Positions 18,554-30,167 are shown, numbered from the stretch's first letter. The stretch: 64,000 nt of DNA from Roseomonas sp. (GCA_020249285.1 JADCFX010000009.1:54996-118995), one strand, 5' to 3'. The notes: generated from the letters alone by a model not told the origin. A program made the numbers and translations.

Positions 18554-20956
18554 ATGACTGAAACAGTACGTGGCGATATCCTTCCCGTTCTGCCGTTGCG
18601 GGATATCGTTGTATTCCCCCATATGATTGTGCCGCTTTTCGTGGGCCGTGAGAAATCCGTCCGCGCCCTGGAAGCGGTGATGAAGGATGACAAGCAGATC
18701 CTGCTTGTTGCCCAGAAGAATGCTGGCCAGGATGATCCGGGCGCGGATGATTTGTTCCAGATCGGCACCATTTCCACGGTGCTGCAATTGCTGAAGCTGC
18801 CCGATGGCACGGTGAAAGTGCTGGTCGAAGGCGGGCGGCGCGCGCGCGTGGCCGGCTTCAAGGAAACCGCGCCCTATTTCGAAGCCTTTGTCGAAAAGAT
18901 CGAAGAACCGCCGGTTGAAGGCCGTGAGACGGAAGCACTGGCGCGCACCGTGGTCGCGCAATTCGAACAATACATCAAGCTGAACAAAAAGATCGCGCCC
19001 GAGGTGCTGGTTTCGGTCAATCAGATCGAAGACGCGTCGAAGCTGGCCGATACCATTGCTTCTCATCTGGGGTTGAAGATCCCAGAAAAGCAAGAATTGC
19101 TGGAACTGCCTTCCGTCGCCGCGCGGCTTGAAAAGGTCTTCGCCCATATGGAAGGCGAGATCGGCGTGCTTCAGGTGGAAAAGCGCATCCGCAGCCGCGT
19201 GAAGCGGCAGATGGAAAAGACGCAGCGCGAATATTACCTGAACGAACAGTTGAAGGCGATCCAGAAAGAGCTTGGCGAAGGCGAAGACGGCAAGGATGAA
19301 ATCGCCGAAATCGAAGCCAAGATCAAAGCTACCAAATTCTCCAAGGAAGCGCGCGAAAAGGCTTTGGCCGAGGTCAAGAAACTCCGCAGCATGAGCCCCA
19401 TGAGCGCGGAAGCGACCGTGGTGCGCAATTACCTGGATTGGATGCTGACCATCCCCTGGAAGAAGCAAAGCCGGGTGCGCAGGGACATCGTGGCGGCGGA
19501 GAAAGTGCTGGACGCCGATCACTACGGGCTTGAGAAGGTGAAGGAACGCATCATCGAATATCTGGCGGTGCAGTCACGCTCGCCCAAAATTCGTGGGCCG
19601 ATCCTGTGCCTGGTGGGGCCGCCTGGTGTTGGCAAGACCTCGCTTGGCAAATCTATCGCGAAGGCGACAGGGCGGAACTTCGTGCGCATGTCGCTGGGCG
19701 GCGTGCGGGATGAAGCGGAAGTGCGCGGCCATCGCCGGACTTATATCGGCTCCATGCCCGGCAAGGTCATTCAGGGGATGAAGAAGGCCAAAACCTCCAA
19801 CCCGCTTTTCCTGTTGGATGAAATTGACAAGCTGGGCGCGGATTGGCGGGGCGACCCTTCCTCCGCGTTGCTTGAAGTGCTGGATCCGGAACAGAACAGC
19901 ACCTTCGCGGATCACTATCTGGAAGTGGATTATGATCTTTCGGATGTGATGTTCGTCACCACGGCCAATTCGCTCCGCATGCCGCAGCCCTTGCTTGACC
20001 GCATGGAGATCATTCGCATCCCCGGCTATACGGAAGATGAGAAGGTTGAAATCGCCAAGCGTCACTTGATCGCGAAGGTGAGCGAGGCGAATGGCTTGAA
20101 AGCCGATGAATGGTCGCTGGCCGATGGCGCCATTCGTGACCTGATCCGCTACTACACGCGCGAAGCCGGTGTGCGTAACCTGGAACGCGAAATCGCGGGC
20201 TTGGCGCGCAAGGCGGTGAAGGAGATCGTCTCCAAAAAGGCGAAGAAGGTCGCGATCACGCCGAAGAACCTTGAGAAATTCGCAGGCGTGCGGAAGTTCC
20301 GCTACGGCGAAGCGGAAGCCGAGGATATGGTGGGCGTGGTCACTGGGCTGGCCTGGACCGAAGTGGGGGGCGAAATCCTCACCATCGAATCCGTGCTGCT
20401 GCCAGGCAAAGGAAATGTGAAGCAGACCGGCAAGCTTGGCGATGTGATGCAGGAAAGCGTCTCGGCTGCCATGTCTTATGTGCGCAGCCGCTCAACGACC
20501 TTCGGCATCAAGCCGACGCTGTTTGAAAAGCGCGACCTGCATGTGCATGTGCCGGAAGGGGCAACGCCGAAGGACGGGCCATCGGCTGGCATTGCCATGG
20601 CGACCAGCATCGTTTCCGTCCTGACGGGCATTCCGGTGCGCCGCGATGTGGCCATGACCGGGGAGATTACGCTGCGCGGGCGGGTATTGCCGATTGGCGG
20701 GCTCAAGGAAAAGCTGCTGGCCGCCATGCGAGCCGGCATCAAGACCGTTTTCATTCCGAAAGAGAATGAGAAGGACCTGGCCGATATCCCGGACAGCGTG
20801 AAAAAAGGGTTGGAGATCAACCCAGTATCCCATGTGGATGAGGTCATCATGCGTGCCCTGGCGCGCAAGCCTGAAGCCATTACCTGGGAAGAACCGGTTG
20901 AGACTCCGCCGCAAACGCCCGAAGCCTCGGCTACGGGCGCGGCGCTGCCGCACTAA
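18554..20956 (+). CDS. lon: ATP-dependent protease Lon
   Basis: 800-residue LonA. The N-terminal substrate-binding LAN domain begins [13 protein letters not shown], followed by a coiled-coil around [20 protein letters not shown], Walker [14 protein letters not shown], and Walker [12 protein letters not shown]. The proteolytic domain has the dyad Ser677 in [13 protein letters not shown] and Lys720 in [10 protein letters not shown]. It degrades misfolded and short-lived regulatory proteins. It starts at ATG 18554 with GAGGT upstream. The 115-bp gap after clpX could hold its own promoter; a GC-rich inverted repeat (CCCGCC...GGCGGG) is visible there. A hairpin and the HU gene follow. Confidence 0.98.
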   Translation: MTETVRGDILPVLPLRDIVVFPHMIVPLFVGREKSVRALEAVMKDDKQILLVAQKNAGQDDPGADDLFQIGTISTVLQLLKLPDGTVKVLVEGGRRARVAGFKETAPYFEAFVEKIEEPPVEGRETEALARTVVAQFEQYIKLNKKIAPEVLVSVNQIEDASKLADTIASHLGLKIPEKQELLELPSVAARLEKVFAHMEGEIGVLQVEKRIRSRVKRQMEKTQREYYLNEQLKAIQKELGEGEDGKDEIAEIEAKIKATKFSKEAREKALAEVKKLRSMSPMSAEATVVRNYLDWMLTIPWKKQSRVRRDIVAAEKVLDADHYGLEKVKERIIEYLAVQSRSPKIRGPILCLVGPPGVGKTSLGKSIAKATGRNFVRMSLGGVRDEAEVRGHRRTYIGSMPGKVIQGMKKAKTSNPLFLLDEIDKLGADWRGDPSSALLEVLDPEQNSTFADHYLEVDYDLSDVMFVTTANSLRMPQPLLDRMEIIRIPGYTEDEKVEIAKRHLIAKVSEANGLKADEWSLADGAIRDLIRYYTREAGVRNLEREIAGLARKAVKEIVSKKAKKVAITPKNLEKFAGVRKFRYGEAEAEDMVGVVTGLAWTEVGGEILTIESVLLPGKGNVKQTGKLGDVMQESVSAAMSYVRSRSTTFGIKPTLFEKRDLHVHVPEGATPKDGPSAGIAMATSIVSVLTGIPVRRDVAMTGEITLRGRVLPIGGLKEKLLAAMRAGIKTVFIPKENEKDLADIPDSVKKGLEINPVSHVDEVIMRALARKPEAITWEEPVETPPQTPEASATGAALPH

Positions 20957-20994
20957 ACAATAGGACGCGAAGCTCCGGGCCATTTGCGGCGAAT

Positions 20995-21042
20995 GAGGGG
21001 GAAGTGTAGAGGAGCCGTGGCTTCTCGTGACACGTTCCCCTC
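20995..21042 (+). promoter_or_regulatory. Long imperfect hairpin between lon and HU gene
   Basis: The arms GAGGGGGAAGTGT (20995-21007) and ACACGTTCCCCTC (21030-21042) pair with one bulge on each side. Nested inside is a second stem GAGGAGCC / GGCTTCTC with one mismatch. No T tract follows, so it is either a weak lon terminator or transcript end-stabiliser, or a structure in the HU mRNA leader. Confidence 0.4.
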
Positions 21043-21107
21043 TCCGGCTGATGGCTGATCGGTCGTTTCGCGCTCAAGTCGTCTCATCCAGAGGAAAGGA
21101 ATTATTC

Positions 21108-21380
21108 GTGAACAAGCAGGAACTCGTCGCGGCTGTTGCCAAGGCGGCTGATATGACCAAGGAAAAGGCCGCCGAGGCCGTGGATGCGGTGTTCGATTCG
21201 ATCACTGCCGGGTTGAAGCAGGATGGCGAAGTGCGGCTGATGGGCTTTGGTACCTTTGCCGCCGCCAAGCGCGCCGCCAGCACGGGCCGCAACCCGCGCA
21301 CCGGTGCGGAAATCCAAATCCCCGCCAGCACCGCGGTCCGCTTCAAGATGGGCAAGGCGCTGAAGGATTCGGTGAACTGA
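21108..21380 (+). CDS. hupB: DNA-binding protein HU
   Basis: 90-residue nucleoid protein. It begins VNKQELVAAVAKAADM. The dimerisation helices are followed by the beta-arm block GFGTFAAAKRAASTGRNPRTG and the end VRFKMGKALKDSVN. I start at GTG 21108, not at an in-frame codon 81 bp earlier, because AGAGGAAAGGA lies directly upstream and the encoded N-terminus is then the canonical HU length. It follows lon, as in most proteobacteria. Its GTG start plus strong ribosome site is the only unusual point. Confidence 0.95.
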   Translation: MNKQELVAAVAKAADMTKEKAAEAVDAVFDSITAGLKQDGEVRLMGFGTFAAAKRAASTGRNPRTGAEIQIPASTAVRFKMGKALKDSVN

Positions 21381-21449
21381 TTTCCTGCGCGCTGGTAGTG
21401 CGGGGCTGGCCCAAATTGGCTGGGCCCGTGCTATGAAGCGCGCAAGCTG

Positions 21450-21521
21450 GGGCGCTTAGCTCAGCGGTAGAGCGCCTGTCTTACACACAGGATGTCGGCG
21501 GTTCGAACCCGTCAGTGCCCA
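21450..21521 (+). tRNA. tRNA-Val (UAC)
   Basis: 72-nt cloverleaf. The acceptor GGGCGCT pairs with AGTGCCC (one G-T pair). The D arm is GCTCAGCGGTAGAGC, the anticodon stem CCTGT/ACAGG encloses TAC, and the T loop is TTCGAAC. CCA is not encoded. Confidence 0.95.
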
Positions 21522-21592
21522 TTCACTTCCCCTCCGCCCATCGCCTTGACATGGGCGCATGGGGCGGACTATCAGAATTTTACGCATGGATT

Positions 21593-21669
21593 GCGGGTGT
21601 AGCTCAGTTGGTTAGAGCGTCGGCCTGTCACGCCGAAGGTCGCGGGTTCGAGCCCCGTCACTCGCGCCA
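21593..21669 (+). tRNA. tRNA-Asp (GUC)
   Basis: 77 nt including an encoded CCA. The acceptor GCGGGTG pairs with CACTCGC. The anticodon loop CTGTCAC carries GTC, and the T loop is TTCGAGC. It lies 71 bp after tRNA-Val, so probably one transcript. Confidence 0.96.
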
Positions 21670-21700
21670 CTTCTTTTCTTCTCCAAATCGCCATTCTTCG

Positions 21701-21737
21701 GTAATTAAGATGCTGTATCTCAGCATCTTGAAATTAC
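21701..21737 (+). promoter_or_regulatory. Strong AT-rich hairpin between tRNA-Asp and nuoA
   Basis: A perfect 9-bp stem AAGATGCTG / CAGCATCTT with loop TATCT is extended by GTAATT / AATTAC across a GA bulge. The AT-rich outer arms are unlike surrounding DNA. No T tract follows directly. It could end the tRNA transcript, be an RNase processing site, or be a dyad operator upstream of the nuo operon. A TATAAC box at 21799-21804 is a possible nuo -10. Confidence 0.45.
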
Positions 21738-21861
21738 GGCTGGATGCCCTATGGCGCATTCTGCAAAGCGGGGCTAATCTCGCTTCGCTGCAATGCGGTA
21801 TAACCGTGGGCAGGCCATAACGCACCCCCAGGCTCATGGGGGCGCCAGAGTTGAGGAAGAC

Positions 21862-22230
21862 ATGACCCAGCCCTTGCTGGCAACGTATTTCCCTGTGCTC
21901 ATTTTCTTGGGCATTGCCGCGGGAATCGCTACTGCCATGGTTGCCGGCGCCATGCTGGCCGCACGGCAGAAGCCCTATGCCGAAAAGCTTTCCACCTATG
22001 AATGCGGCTTTGCGCCCTTTGACGATACGCGGCGCCGATTCGATGTGCGCTTCTATCTGGTGGCGATTCTTTTCATCATCTTCGACCTGGAAGTGGCCTT
22101 CCTGTTTCCCTGGGCGATATCGCTGGGCGCGATTGGCTGGCTCGGCTTCGGTTCCATGATGGCCTTCCTTTTCGTGCTGACCATTGGCTTCGTCTATGAA
22201 TGGCGCATGGGCGCCCTGGATTGGGAATGA
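21862..22230 (+). CDS. nuoA: NADH-quinone oxidoreductase subunit A
   Basis: 122-residue membrane subunit of complex I at the junction of arm and membrane domain. There are three transmembrane helices (about 8-30, 64-86 and 90-112), with the conserved loop [24 protein letters not shown] between the first two (given here only by its key residues: Cys in YECG and the Arg-rich end). I choose ATG 21862 with GAGGA upstream; an earlier in-frame start at 21793 would add a hydrophilic tail. It is first gene of the 14-gene nuo operon. Confidence 0.96.
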   Translation: MTQPLLATYFPVLIFLGIAAGIATAMVAGAMLAARQKPYAEKLSTYECGFAPFDDTRRRFDVRFYLVAILFIIFDLEVAFLFPWAISLGAIGWLGFGSMMAFLFVLTIGFVYEWRMGALDWE

Positions 22231-22231
22231 C

Positions 22232-22786
22232 ATGAGCGGCGCTTCCGAACTTTCCTGGAATAAGCAGGCCCTTCCGCCCGGCTCCGCACAGGATGCGGTG
22301 GTGAAGGCGGTTGGCGATGAAATTACCGAAAAGGGGTTTGTTGTCGCCAATCTGGACAAGGTGGTGAATTGGGCGCGCACGGGCAGCCTGTGGCCGATGA
22401 CTTTTGGCCTGGCGTGCTGCGCGGTGCCGATGATCCACGCCTATATGGCGCGCTATGACCTTGATCGGTTTGGCATCATTCCGCGCGGTTCGCCGCGGCA
22501 ATCGGATGTGATGATCGTGGCTGGCACGCTCACCAACAAAATGGCGCCGGCCTTGCGTAAGGTTTACGATCAGATGTCAGAGCCGCGCTGGGTGATTTCC
22601 ATGGGGTCCTGCGCCAATGGCGGCGGGTACTACCATTACTCCTACAGCGTTGTGCGCGGCTGCGATCGTGTGGTCCCGGTGGATATCTATGTGCCGGGCT
22701 GCCCGCCAACCGCTGAAGCGCTGGTCTATGGCATTCTGCAATTGCAGAAGAAAATCCGCAGGACAGGGACGATCCTCCGTGGATGA
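22232..22786 (+). CDS. nuoB: NADH-quinone oxidoreductase subunit B
   Basis: 184-residue hydrophilic subunit carrying the terminal 4Fe-4S cluster N2 that reduces quinone. Cluster ligands are seen in [11 protein letters not shown] (tandem Cys), [11 protein letters not shown] and [11 protein letters not shown]. It starts at ATG 22232, one base after nuoA ends. The 3' end overlaps the GTG start of nuoC by 8 bp. Confidence 0.97.
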   Translation: MSGASELSWNKQALPPGSAQDAVVKAVGDEITEKGFVVANLDKVVNWARTGSLWPMTFGLACCAVPMIHAYMARYDLDRFGIIPRGSPRQSDVMIVAGTLTNKMAPALRKVYDQMSEPRWVISMGSCANGGGYYHYSYSVVRGCDRVVPVDIYVPGCPPTAEALVYGILQLQKKIRRTGTILRG

Positions 22787-23444
22787 GCAAGTGCCGGAAA
22801 CCGTCGAAGCGGTTGCTGAAAATCCGTTGAAGCTGCTGGGGGCGGCGATTGCGGCTGCGGCGCCGCAAGGTGCTGTCACTGGCTTTGATCTTCTGCGTGG
22901 TGGGGCGGAATTGGCGGTGCATGCCAATCGCGATCACTTGCTGGCGCTGATGCTGTTGCTGCGCGACGATCCGCGTTTTTCCTTTGAACAATGCATGGAT
23001 ATTTGCGGCGTGGATTGGCCGGAACGCGCTGAGCGTTTTGAGGTTGTCTATAATCTGCTGAGCTTGGCCGAGAACCGCCGCATTCGCGTGTCAGTCACGA
23101 CTGATGGCGTCGCATCAGTGCCTTCTGTTGCCGATATTTGGCCAAGTGCCACCTGGTATGAGCGTGAAACCTGGGACATGTATGGCGTGGTTTTTGCCGG
23201 CCAGCCGGATTTGCGCAGGCTGCTGACGGATTACGGCTTTGAGGGCCATCCGCTTCGCAAGGATTTCCCGCTGACCGGGCATGTGGAAGTGCGGTATGAT
23301 TCCGAACAGCAGCGCGTGGTTTATCAGCCCGTCACGCTGCAACAGGATTTCCGCAGCTTTGATTTCTTGAGCCCCTGGGAAGGCATGACCACGCTGCCCG
23401 GGGATGAAAAAGTGCATCTAAACCGTCTGGAGGGGCCGGCATGA
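22779..23444 (+). CDS. nuoC: NADH-quinone oxidoreductase subunit C
   Basis: 221-residue 30-kDa-type peripheral subunit with no cofactor. The family signature is [20 protein letters not shown] (20 residues), then [18 protein letters not shown]. The start is GTG 22779 ([12 protein letters not shown]) inside the nuoB 3' end; further upstream the frame is only a shadow of nuoB. NuoC and NuoD are separate genes here, unlike the fused NuoCD of enterics. It overlaps nuoD by 4 bp (ATGA). Confidence 0.93.
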   Translation: MDEQVPETVEAVAENPLKLLGAAIAAAAPQGAVTGFDLLRGGAELAVHANRDHLLALMLLLRDDPRFSFEQCMDICGVDWPERAERFEVVYNLLSLAENRRIRVSVTTDGVASVPSVADIWPSATWYERETWDMYGVVFAGQPDLRRLLTDYGFEGHPLRKDFPLTGHVEVRYDSEQQRVVYQPVTLQQDFRSFDFLSPWEGMTTLPGDEKVHLNRLEGPA

Positions 23445-24670
23445 GCCAGAGCCAGGCAATCGCGATTGCGGGCGCGGAGCCCGAGACAGTCCGCCACACC
23501 ATTGAAGGCGACAGCCACACCATCAATTTCGGCCCGCAGCACCCCGCCGCGCATGGCGTGTTGCGCCTGATCCTGGAAATGAAGGGTGAATTGGTTGAAC
23601 GTGCCGATCCGCATATCGGGCTGCTGCATCGCGGCACCGAAAAGCTGATCGAACATAAAACCTATATCCAAGCGCTGCCGTATTTCGATCGGCTGGATTA
23701 CGTCAGCCCGATGTGCATGGAGCATGCTTTTGCTCTAGGTACTGAACGGCTTTTGGGGATCGAAGCACCGGAACGCGCGCAGTATATCCGTGTGCTGTTC
23801 AGCGAATTGACCCGCGTGCTGAACCATTTGCTGAACATCACCACCTATGCGCTGGATTGCGGCGCCATCACGCCGGCGCTTTGGGGGTTTGAGCAGCGCG
23901 AGACCTTGCTTGAGTTTTATGAGGCGGTCTCGGGCAGCCATTACCATGCGAATTACTTCCGCCCGGGTGGCGTGGCGAAGGATTTGCCGGCGGGGCTTGA
24001 AGATAAGATCGCTGCTTGGGCTAAGAAGTTTCCGGACTTCCTCAAGGATCTGGGTGGGCTGCTCACAGAAAACCGCATCTTCAAGCAGCGCACGGTTGAT
24101 ATCGGTATCATGAGCGCGGAACAGGCCATGGCTTGGGGCTTTAGCGGGCCATGCCTGCGTGCTTCCGGCTGCGCCTGGGATCTACGGAAAAGCCAGCCCT
24201 ATGATGTTTATGACCGGATGGAATTTGATGTGCCGGTCGGCACGCGCGGCGATTGCTATGATCGCTACCTGGTGCGCATGTTGGAAATACGCGAAAGCCT
24301 GAAGATCATTGATCAATGCCTGAAGCAGATGAAGCCGGGCCCGATCAAGCTGATGGACAATAAGATCGCGCCTCCCCAGCGTGGCGAGATGAAGCGTTCC
24401 ATGGAAGCGCTGATCCATCACTTCAAGCTGTACACGGAAGGCTATCACGTGCCGGCGGGGTCTACCTATTCCGTGGTGGAAGCGCCGAAGGGTGAGTTCG
24501 GCGTCTATCTGGTTGCGGATGGCACCAACAAACCCTATCGCTGCAAAATCCGTGCACCTGGCTATGCGCATTTGCAGGCGATGGAAGTGCTCTCAAAAGG
24601 GCATATGTTGGCGGATGCGGTTGCCGTCATTGGTTCTCTTGATATCGTCTTTGGGGAAATTGACCGGTGA
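23441..24670 (+). CDS. nuoD: NADH-quinone oxidoreductase subunit D
   Basis: 409-residue 49-kDa-type subunit, derived from hydrogenase large subunits, forming the quinone pocket with NuoB. Evidence: [15 protein letters not shown] near residue 28, [23 protein letters not shown], and the C-terminal [11 protein letters not shown]. The quinone-site residues His of GPQHP and Tyr of DYV are present. It starts at ATG 23441, overlapping nuoC, and overlaps nuoE by 4 bp (GTGA). Confidence 0.98.
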   Translation: MSQSQAIAIAGAEPETVRHTIEGDSHTINFGPQHPAAHGVLRLILEMKGELVERADPHIGLLHRGTEKLIEHKTYIQALPYFDRLDYVSPMCMEHAFALGTERLLGIEAPERAQYIRVLFSELTRVLNHLLNITTYALDCGAITPALWGFEQRETLLEFYEAVSGSHYHANYFRPGGVAKDLPAGLEDKIAAWAKKFPDFLKDLGGLLTENRIFKQRTVDIGIMSAEQAMAWGFSGPCLRASGCAWDLRKSQPYDVYDRMEFDVPVGTRGDCYDRYLVRMLEIRESLKIIDQCLKQMKPGPIKLMDNKIAPPQRGEMKRSMEALIHHFKLYTEGYHVPAGSTYSVVEAPKGEFGVYLVADGTNKPYRCKIRAPGYAHLQAMEVLSKGHMLADAVAVIGSLDIVFGEIDR

Positions 24671-25287
24671 GTGCGCCTGCCCACAAGGAACCTGATAGCT
24701 TCGCCTTTGACACCGAAAGCGAAGCGAAGATCGCCACGATCCTGAAGCGCTATCCGGAAGGCAAGCAAGCCAGCGCGGTGATCCCGCTGCTTTATGTGGC
24801 GCAGCGCCAGATGGCGCGCTTGACCCAAAGCGCCTGGGTGCCGCGTGTGGCGATGGATGTGATCGCGGCGCGGCTTTCCATGCCGCCGATCCGCGTTTAC
24901 GAAGTGGCGACCTTCTATTTCATGTTCAACATGAAGCCGATTGGGCGGCATCATTTGCAGCTTTGCGGCACCACGCCCTGCATGCTGCGTGGTTCGGATG
25001 ATGTCTTGCGTGCCTGCAAGGATGCGGGCGGCTTGAAAGGCGTTGGCGATACCAGCGCTGATGGGCTGTTCACGCTGACGGAGGTGGAATGCCTTGGTGC
25101 CTGCGTGAATGCGCCGATCCTGCAAATTGACGATGATTACTACGAAGATCTTGATTATGAGAGCGCGGTGAAGCTGCTCGAAGCCTTCAAGCACGGCGAA
25201 AGGCCAAAGTCTGGTAGCGCCATTGGCCGCCAGGCCAGCGCGCCTGCCGGAGAGCAAACCGTATTGACCGGGCGGGGAGAAGGCTGA
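24667..25287 (+). CDS. nuoE: NADH-quinone oxidoreductase subunit E
   Basis: 206-residue 24-kDa-type subunit with 2Fe-2S cluster N1a. The four ligands are in [12 protein letters not shown] and [12 protein letters not shown]. The start is GTG 24667 at the nuoD stop. A C-terminal tail of about 40 residues past the core (from [12 protein letters not shown]) is longer than in E. coli NuoE and rich in Ala/Gly, as in other alphaproteobacteria. nuoF follows after one base. Confidence 0.96.
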   Translation: MSAPAHKEPDSFAFDTESEAKIATILKRYPEGKQASAVIPLLYVAQRQMARLTQSAWVPRVAMDVIAARLSMPPIRVYEVATFYFMFNMKPIGRHHLQLCGTTPCMLRGSDDVLRACKDAGGLKGVGDTSADGLFTLTEVECLGACVNAPILQIDDDYYEDLDYESAVKLLEAFKHGERPKSGSAIGRQASAPAGEQTVLTGRGEG

Positions 25288-25288
25288 G

Positions 25289-26587
25289 ATGGCCCTTGCA
25301 GATAAGGACCGGATTTTCCAGAACCTCTATGGCCGTCAGCCCTGGAATCTGGCTGCGGCGCGTATGCGCGGCAATTGGGATGGCACGGCGGCCATCATCG
25401 CGCGCGGGCGCGATACGGTAATTGACGAGGTAAAAAATTCCGGCCTGCGTGGCCGTGGCGGCGCGGGCTTCCCGACCGGCATGAAATGGTCCTTCATGCC
25501 GAAGCAATCGGATGGCCGGCCTTCCTATCTGGTGGTGAATGCCGATGAATCGGAACCGGGCACCTGCAAGGATCGAGACATCATCCGGCACGATCCGCAT
25601 ACGCTGATTGAAGGCTGCCTGATCGCGGGTTTCGCGATGGGCGCGCATGCGGGCTACATCTATATTCGCGGCGAATATTACAACGAGAGTGTTATCCTCG
25701 AAGCCGCCATTCAGGAAGCCTATGATGCCGGCTTGCTCGGGCGGAATGCAGCGGGATCGGGCTGGGATTTTGATTTGTATGTGCATCGCGGCGCCGGCGC
25801 CTATATTTGCGGCGAAGAAACCGCGCTGATCGAAAGCCTGGAAGGCAAGAAGGGCATGCCGCGGCTGAAGCCGCCATTCCCGGCCGCCGTTGGGCTTTAT
25901 GGCTGCCCGACCACGGTGAACAATGTTGAAACCATCGCGGTGGTGCCAGAAATTCTACGCCGTGGGCCGGAATGGTTTGCTTCCTTCGGACGGCCCAAGA
26001 ATTCGGGCACCAAGGTTTTCTGCATCCAGGGCCATGTGAATAATCCCTGTAATGTGGAAGCAGAAATGAGCATCCCGATGCGGGAGCTGATTGAACGCTA
26101 TGCGGGTGGGGTGCGCGGCGGTTGGGATAATCTGCTGTGTGTCATTCCGGGCGGGTCCTCCACGCCACTGCTGCCAAAGCATATTTGCGATGACGTGCTG
26201 ATGGATTTTGATGCGCTGCGCGAACACCGTTCTGGCCTTGGCACGGCAGGCGTGATTGTGATGGATAAATCCACTGATGTGATCAAGGCGATTGCGCGGC
26301 TCGCGGCCTTCTACAAGCATGAAAGCTGCGGCCAATGCACACCCTGCCGCGAAGGCATGGGCTGGCAGAAGCGCATGATGGACCGCATGGTAGAAGGCAA
26401 TGCGGAGATCGAGGAAATTGACGTGCTGGAAAACGTCACACGCCGCATTGAAGGCCATACGATTTGCGCGCTGGCCGATGGCGGCGTTTGGCCGGTGCAG
26501 GGCTTGATCCGGCATTTCCGCCCGGTGATGGAAGAACGCATTCGTGACTATAAAAAGCGGCACTCCATGCCGCTGGCGGCGGAGTAA
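25289..26587 (+). CDS. nuoF: NADH-quinone oxidoreductase subunit F
   Basis: 432-residue 51-kDa-type subunit that oxidises NADH with FMN and holds cluster N3. The FMN/NADH glycine-rich motif is [17 protein letters not shown] near residue 55. [13 protein letters not shown] follows, and the 4Fe-4S ligands are in [12 protein letters not shown] plus a distal Cys in HTICALADG. It starts at ATG 25289 directly after nuoE. Confidence 0.98.
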   Translation: MALADKDRIFQNLYGRQPWNLAAARMRGNWDGTAAIIARGRDTVIDEVKNSGLRGRGGAGFPTGMKWSFMPKQSDGRPSYLVVNADESEPGTCKDRDIIRHDPHTLIEGCLIAGFAMGAHAGYIYIRGEYYNESVILEAAIQEAYDAGLLGRNAAGSGWDFDLYVHRGAGAYICGEETALIESLEGKKGMPRLKPPFPAAVGLYGCPTTVNNVETIAVVPEILRRGPEWFASFGRPKNSGTKVFCIQGHVNNPCNVEAEMSIPMRELIERYAGGVRGGWDNLLCVIPGGSSTPLLPKHICDDVLMDFDALREHRSGLGTAGVIVMDKSTDVIKAIARLAAFYKHESCGQCTPCREGMGWQKRMMDRMVEGNAEIEEIDVLENVTRRIEGHTICALADGGVWPVQGLIRHFRPVMEERIRDYKKRHSMPLAAE

Positions 26588-26592
26588 GCGCC

Positions 26593-28650
26593 ATGGCGAA
26601 GGTCACGGTTGATGGCATTGAAGTGGAAGTCCCGAATGGGTCTTCCGTGCTGCAAGCCTGCGAAGCGGCGGGCAAGGAAATCCCGCGTTTCTGCTATCAT
26701 GAACGCCTGAGTGTCGCCGGCAATTGCCGCATGTGCCTGGTGGAAGTAGAAAAGGCGCCAAAGCCTGTCGCTTCCTGCGCCTATCCTGTCATGGATGGGA
26801 TGAAGGTATTCACGGACACACCCTTAGTGCGCAATGCGCGGCGCGGTGTGATGGAATTTCTGCTGATCAATCACCCGCTGGATTGCCCGATTTGCGACCA
26901 GGGCGGCGAATGTGATTTGCAGGACCAAGCCTATGCCTATGGCCATGACAAGTCGCGTTACGGTGAAGCCAAGCGGGCGGTGAAGGATAAGAATATCGGC
27001 CCGCTCATCAAAACCGTGATGACGCGCTGCATTCAATGCACACGCTGCGTGCGCTTTGCTGCTGAAGTGGCCGGCACGCCGGAGTTGGGCGGGACCAATC
27101 GCGGCGAGAATATGGAAATCGGCACCTATGTGGAAAAGGCGCTGACGTCTGAGCTTTCCGGGAATTTGATTGATATTTGTCCGGTCGGCGCGCTGACTAG
27201 CCGGCCTTATGCTTTCGTGTCTCGGCCTTGGGAATTGCGCAAGACGGATGGCATTGATGTGCTGGATGCCGTTGGCGCCAATATCCGCATTGATACGCGC
27301 GGCCCCGAAGTGCTGCGCATTCTGCCGCGCATCAATGAGGCTGTGAATGAAGAATGGATGGCCGATCGTGGCCGTTTTTCCTTCGATGGCTTAAAGCGTC
27401 GTCGTTTGGATCGTCCGTGGCTCCGCAAGGATGGCCGGATGGTCGCGGCAAGCTGGGCGGAGGCGTTTGCCGCCATCGCTGCCAAATTCGCGGCGACGCC
27501 GGCTGAGCGTATCGGCGCCGTTGTGGGTGCTTTGGCCGATACGGAAAGCTTGCTGGCGCTTAAGGATCTGATGGCGGCTTATGGCAGCACCAATCTGGAT
27601 TGCCGCGAAGATGGCGCGGCGATTGATGGCAGCCGGGCGGATTTCTATTGCTTCAACACCTCGATCGCAGGAATTGAAGAAGCCGATGCGCTGCTGATCA
27701 TTGGCGCTGACCCGCGCAAGGAAGCGCCGGTGCTGAATGCGCGCATTCGCAAGCGCTGGGCGCAGGGGCGTTTCCCGGTGGGCATTATCGGGCCGGCTGG
27801 GCTGGACCTGACCTACAGTGCCCAGCATTTGGGCGAAGGGCCGGCGGCGCTTTCGGCGCTGCTGGATGGCTCGCATCCTTTCGCGGCGACGCTGAAGGCG
27901 GCGCAGAAGCCCATGCTGATCCTAGGACGCGGCGCGATTGCGCGGGCTGATGGTGCGGCGGTGCTCGCAGCCGCGTGGCGCTTGGCGGCTGAGGCCGGCA
28001 TGCTGAAGCCCGATTGGCACGGCTTCAATCTGCTGCATCAATTTGGTGGTCAGGTTGGTGCGCTGGAACTTGGCTTCCTGCCGGGGCAGGGGGGCAAGGA
28101 CCTCACCGCGATGCTCTCGGGCGGCGTGGATGCGCTTTGGTTGCTTAATGCTGATGGGTTTGACCCCGCGCGCATTCCGGCCAGCACCTTTGTGATCTAT
28201 CAGGGCCATCATGGCGATGCCATGGCGGCGCGCGCCGATGTGCTGCTGCCAGGTGCTGCCTATACGGAAAAGGATGCGACCTGGGTGAATATCGAAGGTC
28301 GCGCACAACGCAGCCATCGCGCCATTCACCCGCCCGGTGAAGCGCGCGAGGATTGGCGCATCATCCGCGCCTTCAGCGAAGGTGTCGGCAAGACGCTGCC
28401 CTATAATGATCTGGATGCGCTGCGGGCGCGGATGGCGAGTGTCAGCCGTGCCTTCGCACGGATTGGCGAAGTGGCCGCTTCAGGCTGCGCTGATTTGGCC
28501 GGCCCGCAGGCGGCGATGGCGATGGAAGCTGCGGCCTTCCGCCTGCCGATCACGGATTATCACCGCGCCGATGTGATCAGCCGCGCATCGGATGTGATGG
28601 CGGAATGCGCCGCGGTCTATGGGCCGCAACAGGCTTTGGCGGCGGAGTAG
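26593..28650 (+). CDS. nuoG: NADH-quinone oxidoreductase subunit G
   Basis: 685-residue 75-kDa-type subunit. The N-terminal 2Fe-2S ferredoxin domain has [18 protein letters not shown] (cluster N1b). The His-Cys3 cluster follows in [18 protein letters not shown], and then the N4 4Fe-4S set in [13 protein letters not shown] with distal DICPVGAL. The remainder is a molybdopterin-oxidoreductase-like domain that has lost its cofactor. The extra N7 cluster motif of E. coli NuoG is not seen, as expected for the mitochondrial-like alphaproteobacterial form. It starts at ATG 26593. Confidence 0.97.
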   Translation: MAKVTVDGIEVEVPNGSSVLQACEAAGKEIPRFCYHERLSVAGNCRMCLVEVEKAPKPVASCAYPVMDGMKVFTDTPLVRNARRGVMEFLLINHPLDCPICDQGGECDLQDQAYAYGHDKSRYGEAKRAVKDKNIGPLIKTVMTRCIQCTRCVRFAAEVAGTPELGGTNRGENMEIGTYVEKALTSELSGNLIDICPVGALTSRPYAFVSRPWELRKTDGIDVLDAVGANIRIDTRGPEVLRILPRINEAVNEEWMADRGRFSFDGLKRRRLDRPWLRKDGRMVAASWAEAFAAIAAKFAATPAERIGAVVGALADTESLLALKDLMAAYGSTNLDCREDGAAIDGSRADFYCFNTSIAGIEEADALLIIGADPRKEAPVLNARIRKRWAQGRFPVGIIGPAGLDLTYSAQHLGEGPAALSALLDGSHPFAATLKAAQKPMLILGRGAIARADGAAVLAAAWRLAAEAGMLKPDWHGFNLLHQFGGQVGALELGFLPGQGGKDLTAMLSGGVDALWLLNADGFDPARIPASTFVIYQGHHGDAMAARADVLLPGAAYTEKDATWVNIEGRAQRSHRAIHPPGEAREDWRIIRAFSEGVGKTLPYNDLDALRARMASVSRAFARIGEVAASGCADLAGPQAAMAMEAAAFRLPITDYHRADVISRASDVMAECAAVYGPQQALAAE

Positions 28651-28654
28651 GGTG

Positions 28655-29665
28655 ATGAGCGAATTCCTTGCTTCCCCCATTGGTGTCTTGGCGCTGACGG
28701 TCGCCAAGGCCCTGGCGCTGCTGGTGCCCTTGCTGGTCATGGTGGCTTTTCTGACGCTTGCTGAACGCAAGGTGCTGGCAGCGATGCAAATGCGCCGCGG
28801 CCCCAATGTGGTCGGGCCTTTTGGCTTGCTGCAGCCCTTTGCCGATGCGATCAAGATGCTGCTTAAGGAAACCATTGTGCCAACAGGGGCGAGTAAGCTT
28901 CTGTTCCTGTTTGCGCCGATGCTGACCTTCATGCTGGCCATGTTGGCCTGGGCGGTGATCCCCGTGAATGATGGCTGGGCGATTGCCGATATCAATGTCG
29001 GCATCCTCTATCTTTTCGCCATTTCATCGCTTGGCGTCTATGGCATCATCATCGCGGGCTGGGCTTCCAATTCGAAATATGCCTTCCTCGGCGCGTTGCG
29101 CTCTGCCGCGCAGATGGTTTCCTATGAAGTCAGCATGGGTTTCGTGATTGTGACCGTGCTGCTTTGCGTGGGTTCGCTCAATCTGAATGACATTGTGAAG
29201 GCGCAGGAGAATCTCTGGTTCTTCATTCCGCTTTTCCCGATGTTCGTGATCTTCTTCATCTCGACGCTAGCCGAGACCAATCGTGCGCCGTTTGACCTGC
29301 CGGAAGGCGAAAGCGAATTGGTGGCGGGCTTCTTTGTTGAATATAGCAGCATGTCCTTCGCGCTATTCTTCCTCGGCGAATACGCGAATATGATCCTGAT
29401 GGCGTCGCTCACCACCATCCTGTTCCTCGGTGGCTGGTATCCGCCGCTGGCGATTGAACCCTTCACCTGGATCCCAGGGCCGATTTGGTTCGTGTTGAAG
29501 GTTTGCTTCCTGCTGTTCGTTTTCATTTGGGTCCGCGCGACCTTCCCGCGCTACCGCTATGATCAGTTGATGCGGCTGGGCTGGAAGGTGTTTCTGCCCT
29601 TCAGCCTTATCTGGCTGGTGATTACCGCGGCGGTTTTGAAACTTACCGGCTGGCTGCCGGCTTGA
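28655..29665 (+). CDS. nuoH: NADH-quinone oxidoreductase subunit H
   Basis: 336-residue membrane subunit (ND1) that forms the roof of the quinone channel, with eight predicted helices. Signature blocks: [17 protein letters not shown] near residue 38, [33 protein letters not shown], and [17 protein letters not shown] (all Glu residues of the E-channel present). I start at ATG 28655; an upstream in-frame codon would overlap the nuoG end by 32 bp. Confidence 0.97.
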   Translation: MSEFLASPIGVLALTVAKALALLVPLLVMVAFLTLAERKVLAAMQMRRGPNVVGPFGLLQPFADAIKMLLKETIVPTGASKLLFLFAPMLTFMLAMLAWAVIPVNDGWAIADINVGILYLFAISSLGVYGIIIAGWASNSKYAFLGALRSAAQMVSYEVSMGFVIVTVLLCVGSLNLNDIVKAQENLWFFIPLFPMFVIFFISTLAETNRAPFDLPEGESELVAGFFVEYSSMSFALFFLGEYANMILMASLTTILFLGGWYPPLAIEPFTWIPGPIWFVLKVCFLLFVFIWVRATFPRYRYDQLMRLGWKVFLPFSLIWLVITAAVLKLTGWLPA

Positions 29666-29678
29666 TGGGGCGCTGAAC

Positions 29679-30167
29679 ATGGCTTCTCTCGATCGCGTCG
29701 CCCGTAGCCTGCTGCTTACGGAAATCGTCTCTGGCATGGCGCTGACGCTGAAATACTTCTTCAAGAAGAAGGTGACGCTGAACTACCCCTATGAACGCGG
29801 GCCGCTTGGGCCGCGCTTCAAGGGCGAACATGCGCTGCGCCGCTACCCGAATGGCGAAGAACGCTGCATTGCGTGCAAGCTGTGTGAGGCTGTCTGCCCC
29901 GCCCAGGCCATCACCATTGAAGCCGAACCGCGCGAAGATGGCAGCCGCCGCACCACCCGCTATGACATTGACATGACGAAATGCATTTATTGCGGCTTGT
30001 GCGAAGAAGCCTGCCCAGTGGATGCCATTGTCGAAGGCCCGAATATGGAATTCGCGGTCGAGCGGCGGGAAGAACTGACCTACACCAAGGAAAAGCTGCT
30101 CGATAATGGCGATCGTTGGGAACCCATGCTGGCCGAGAGGCTACGCCTCGATGCGCCATATCGGTAA
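29679..30167 (+). CDS. nuoI: NADH-quinone oxidoreductase subunit I
   Basis: 162-residue TYKY-type subunit. Two 4Fe-4S motifs for clusters N6a and N6b are seen: [16 protein letters not shown] and [16 protein letters not shown]. The N-terminal amphipathic helix around [15 protein letters not shown] anchors it to the membrane arm. It starts at ATG 29679, 13 bp after nuoH. Confidence 0.98.
   Translation: MASLDRVARSLLLTEIVSGMALTLKYFFKKKVTLNYPYERGPLGPRFKGEHALRRYPNGEERCIACKLCEAVCPAQAITIEAEPREDGSRRTTRYDIDMTKCIYCGLCEEACPVDAIVEGPNMEFAVERREELTYTKEKLLDNGDRWEPMLAERLRLDAPYR

Noticed and set aside
18398..19522. 374-codon minus-strand frame over lon and the clpX end
   Set aside because: Shadow frame. It spans two well-supported genes and the intergenic region and shows no recognisable fold.
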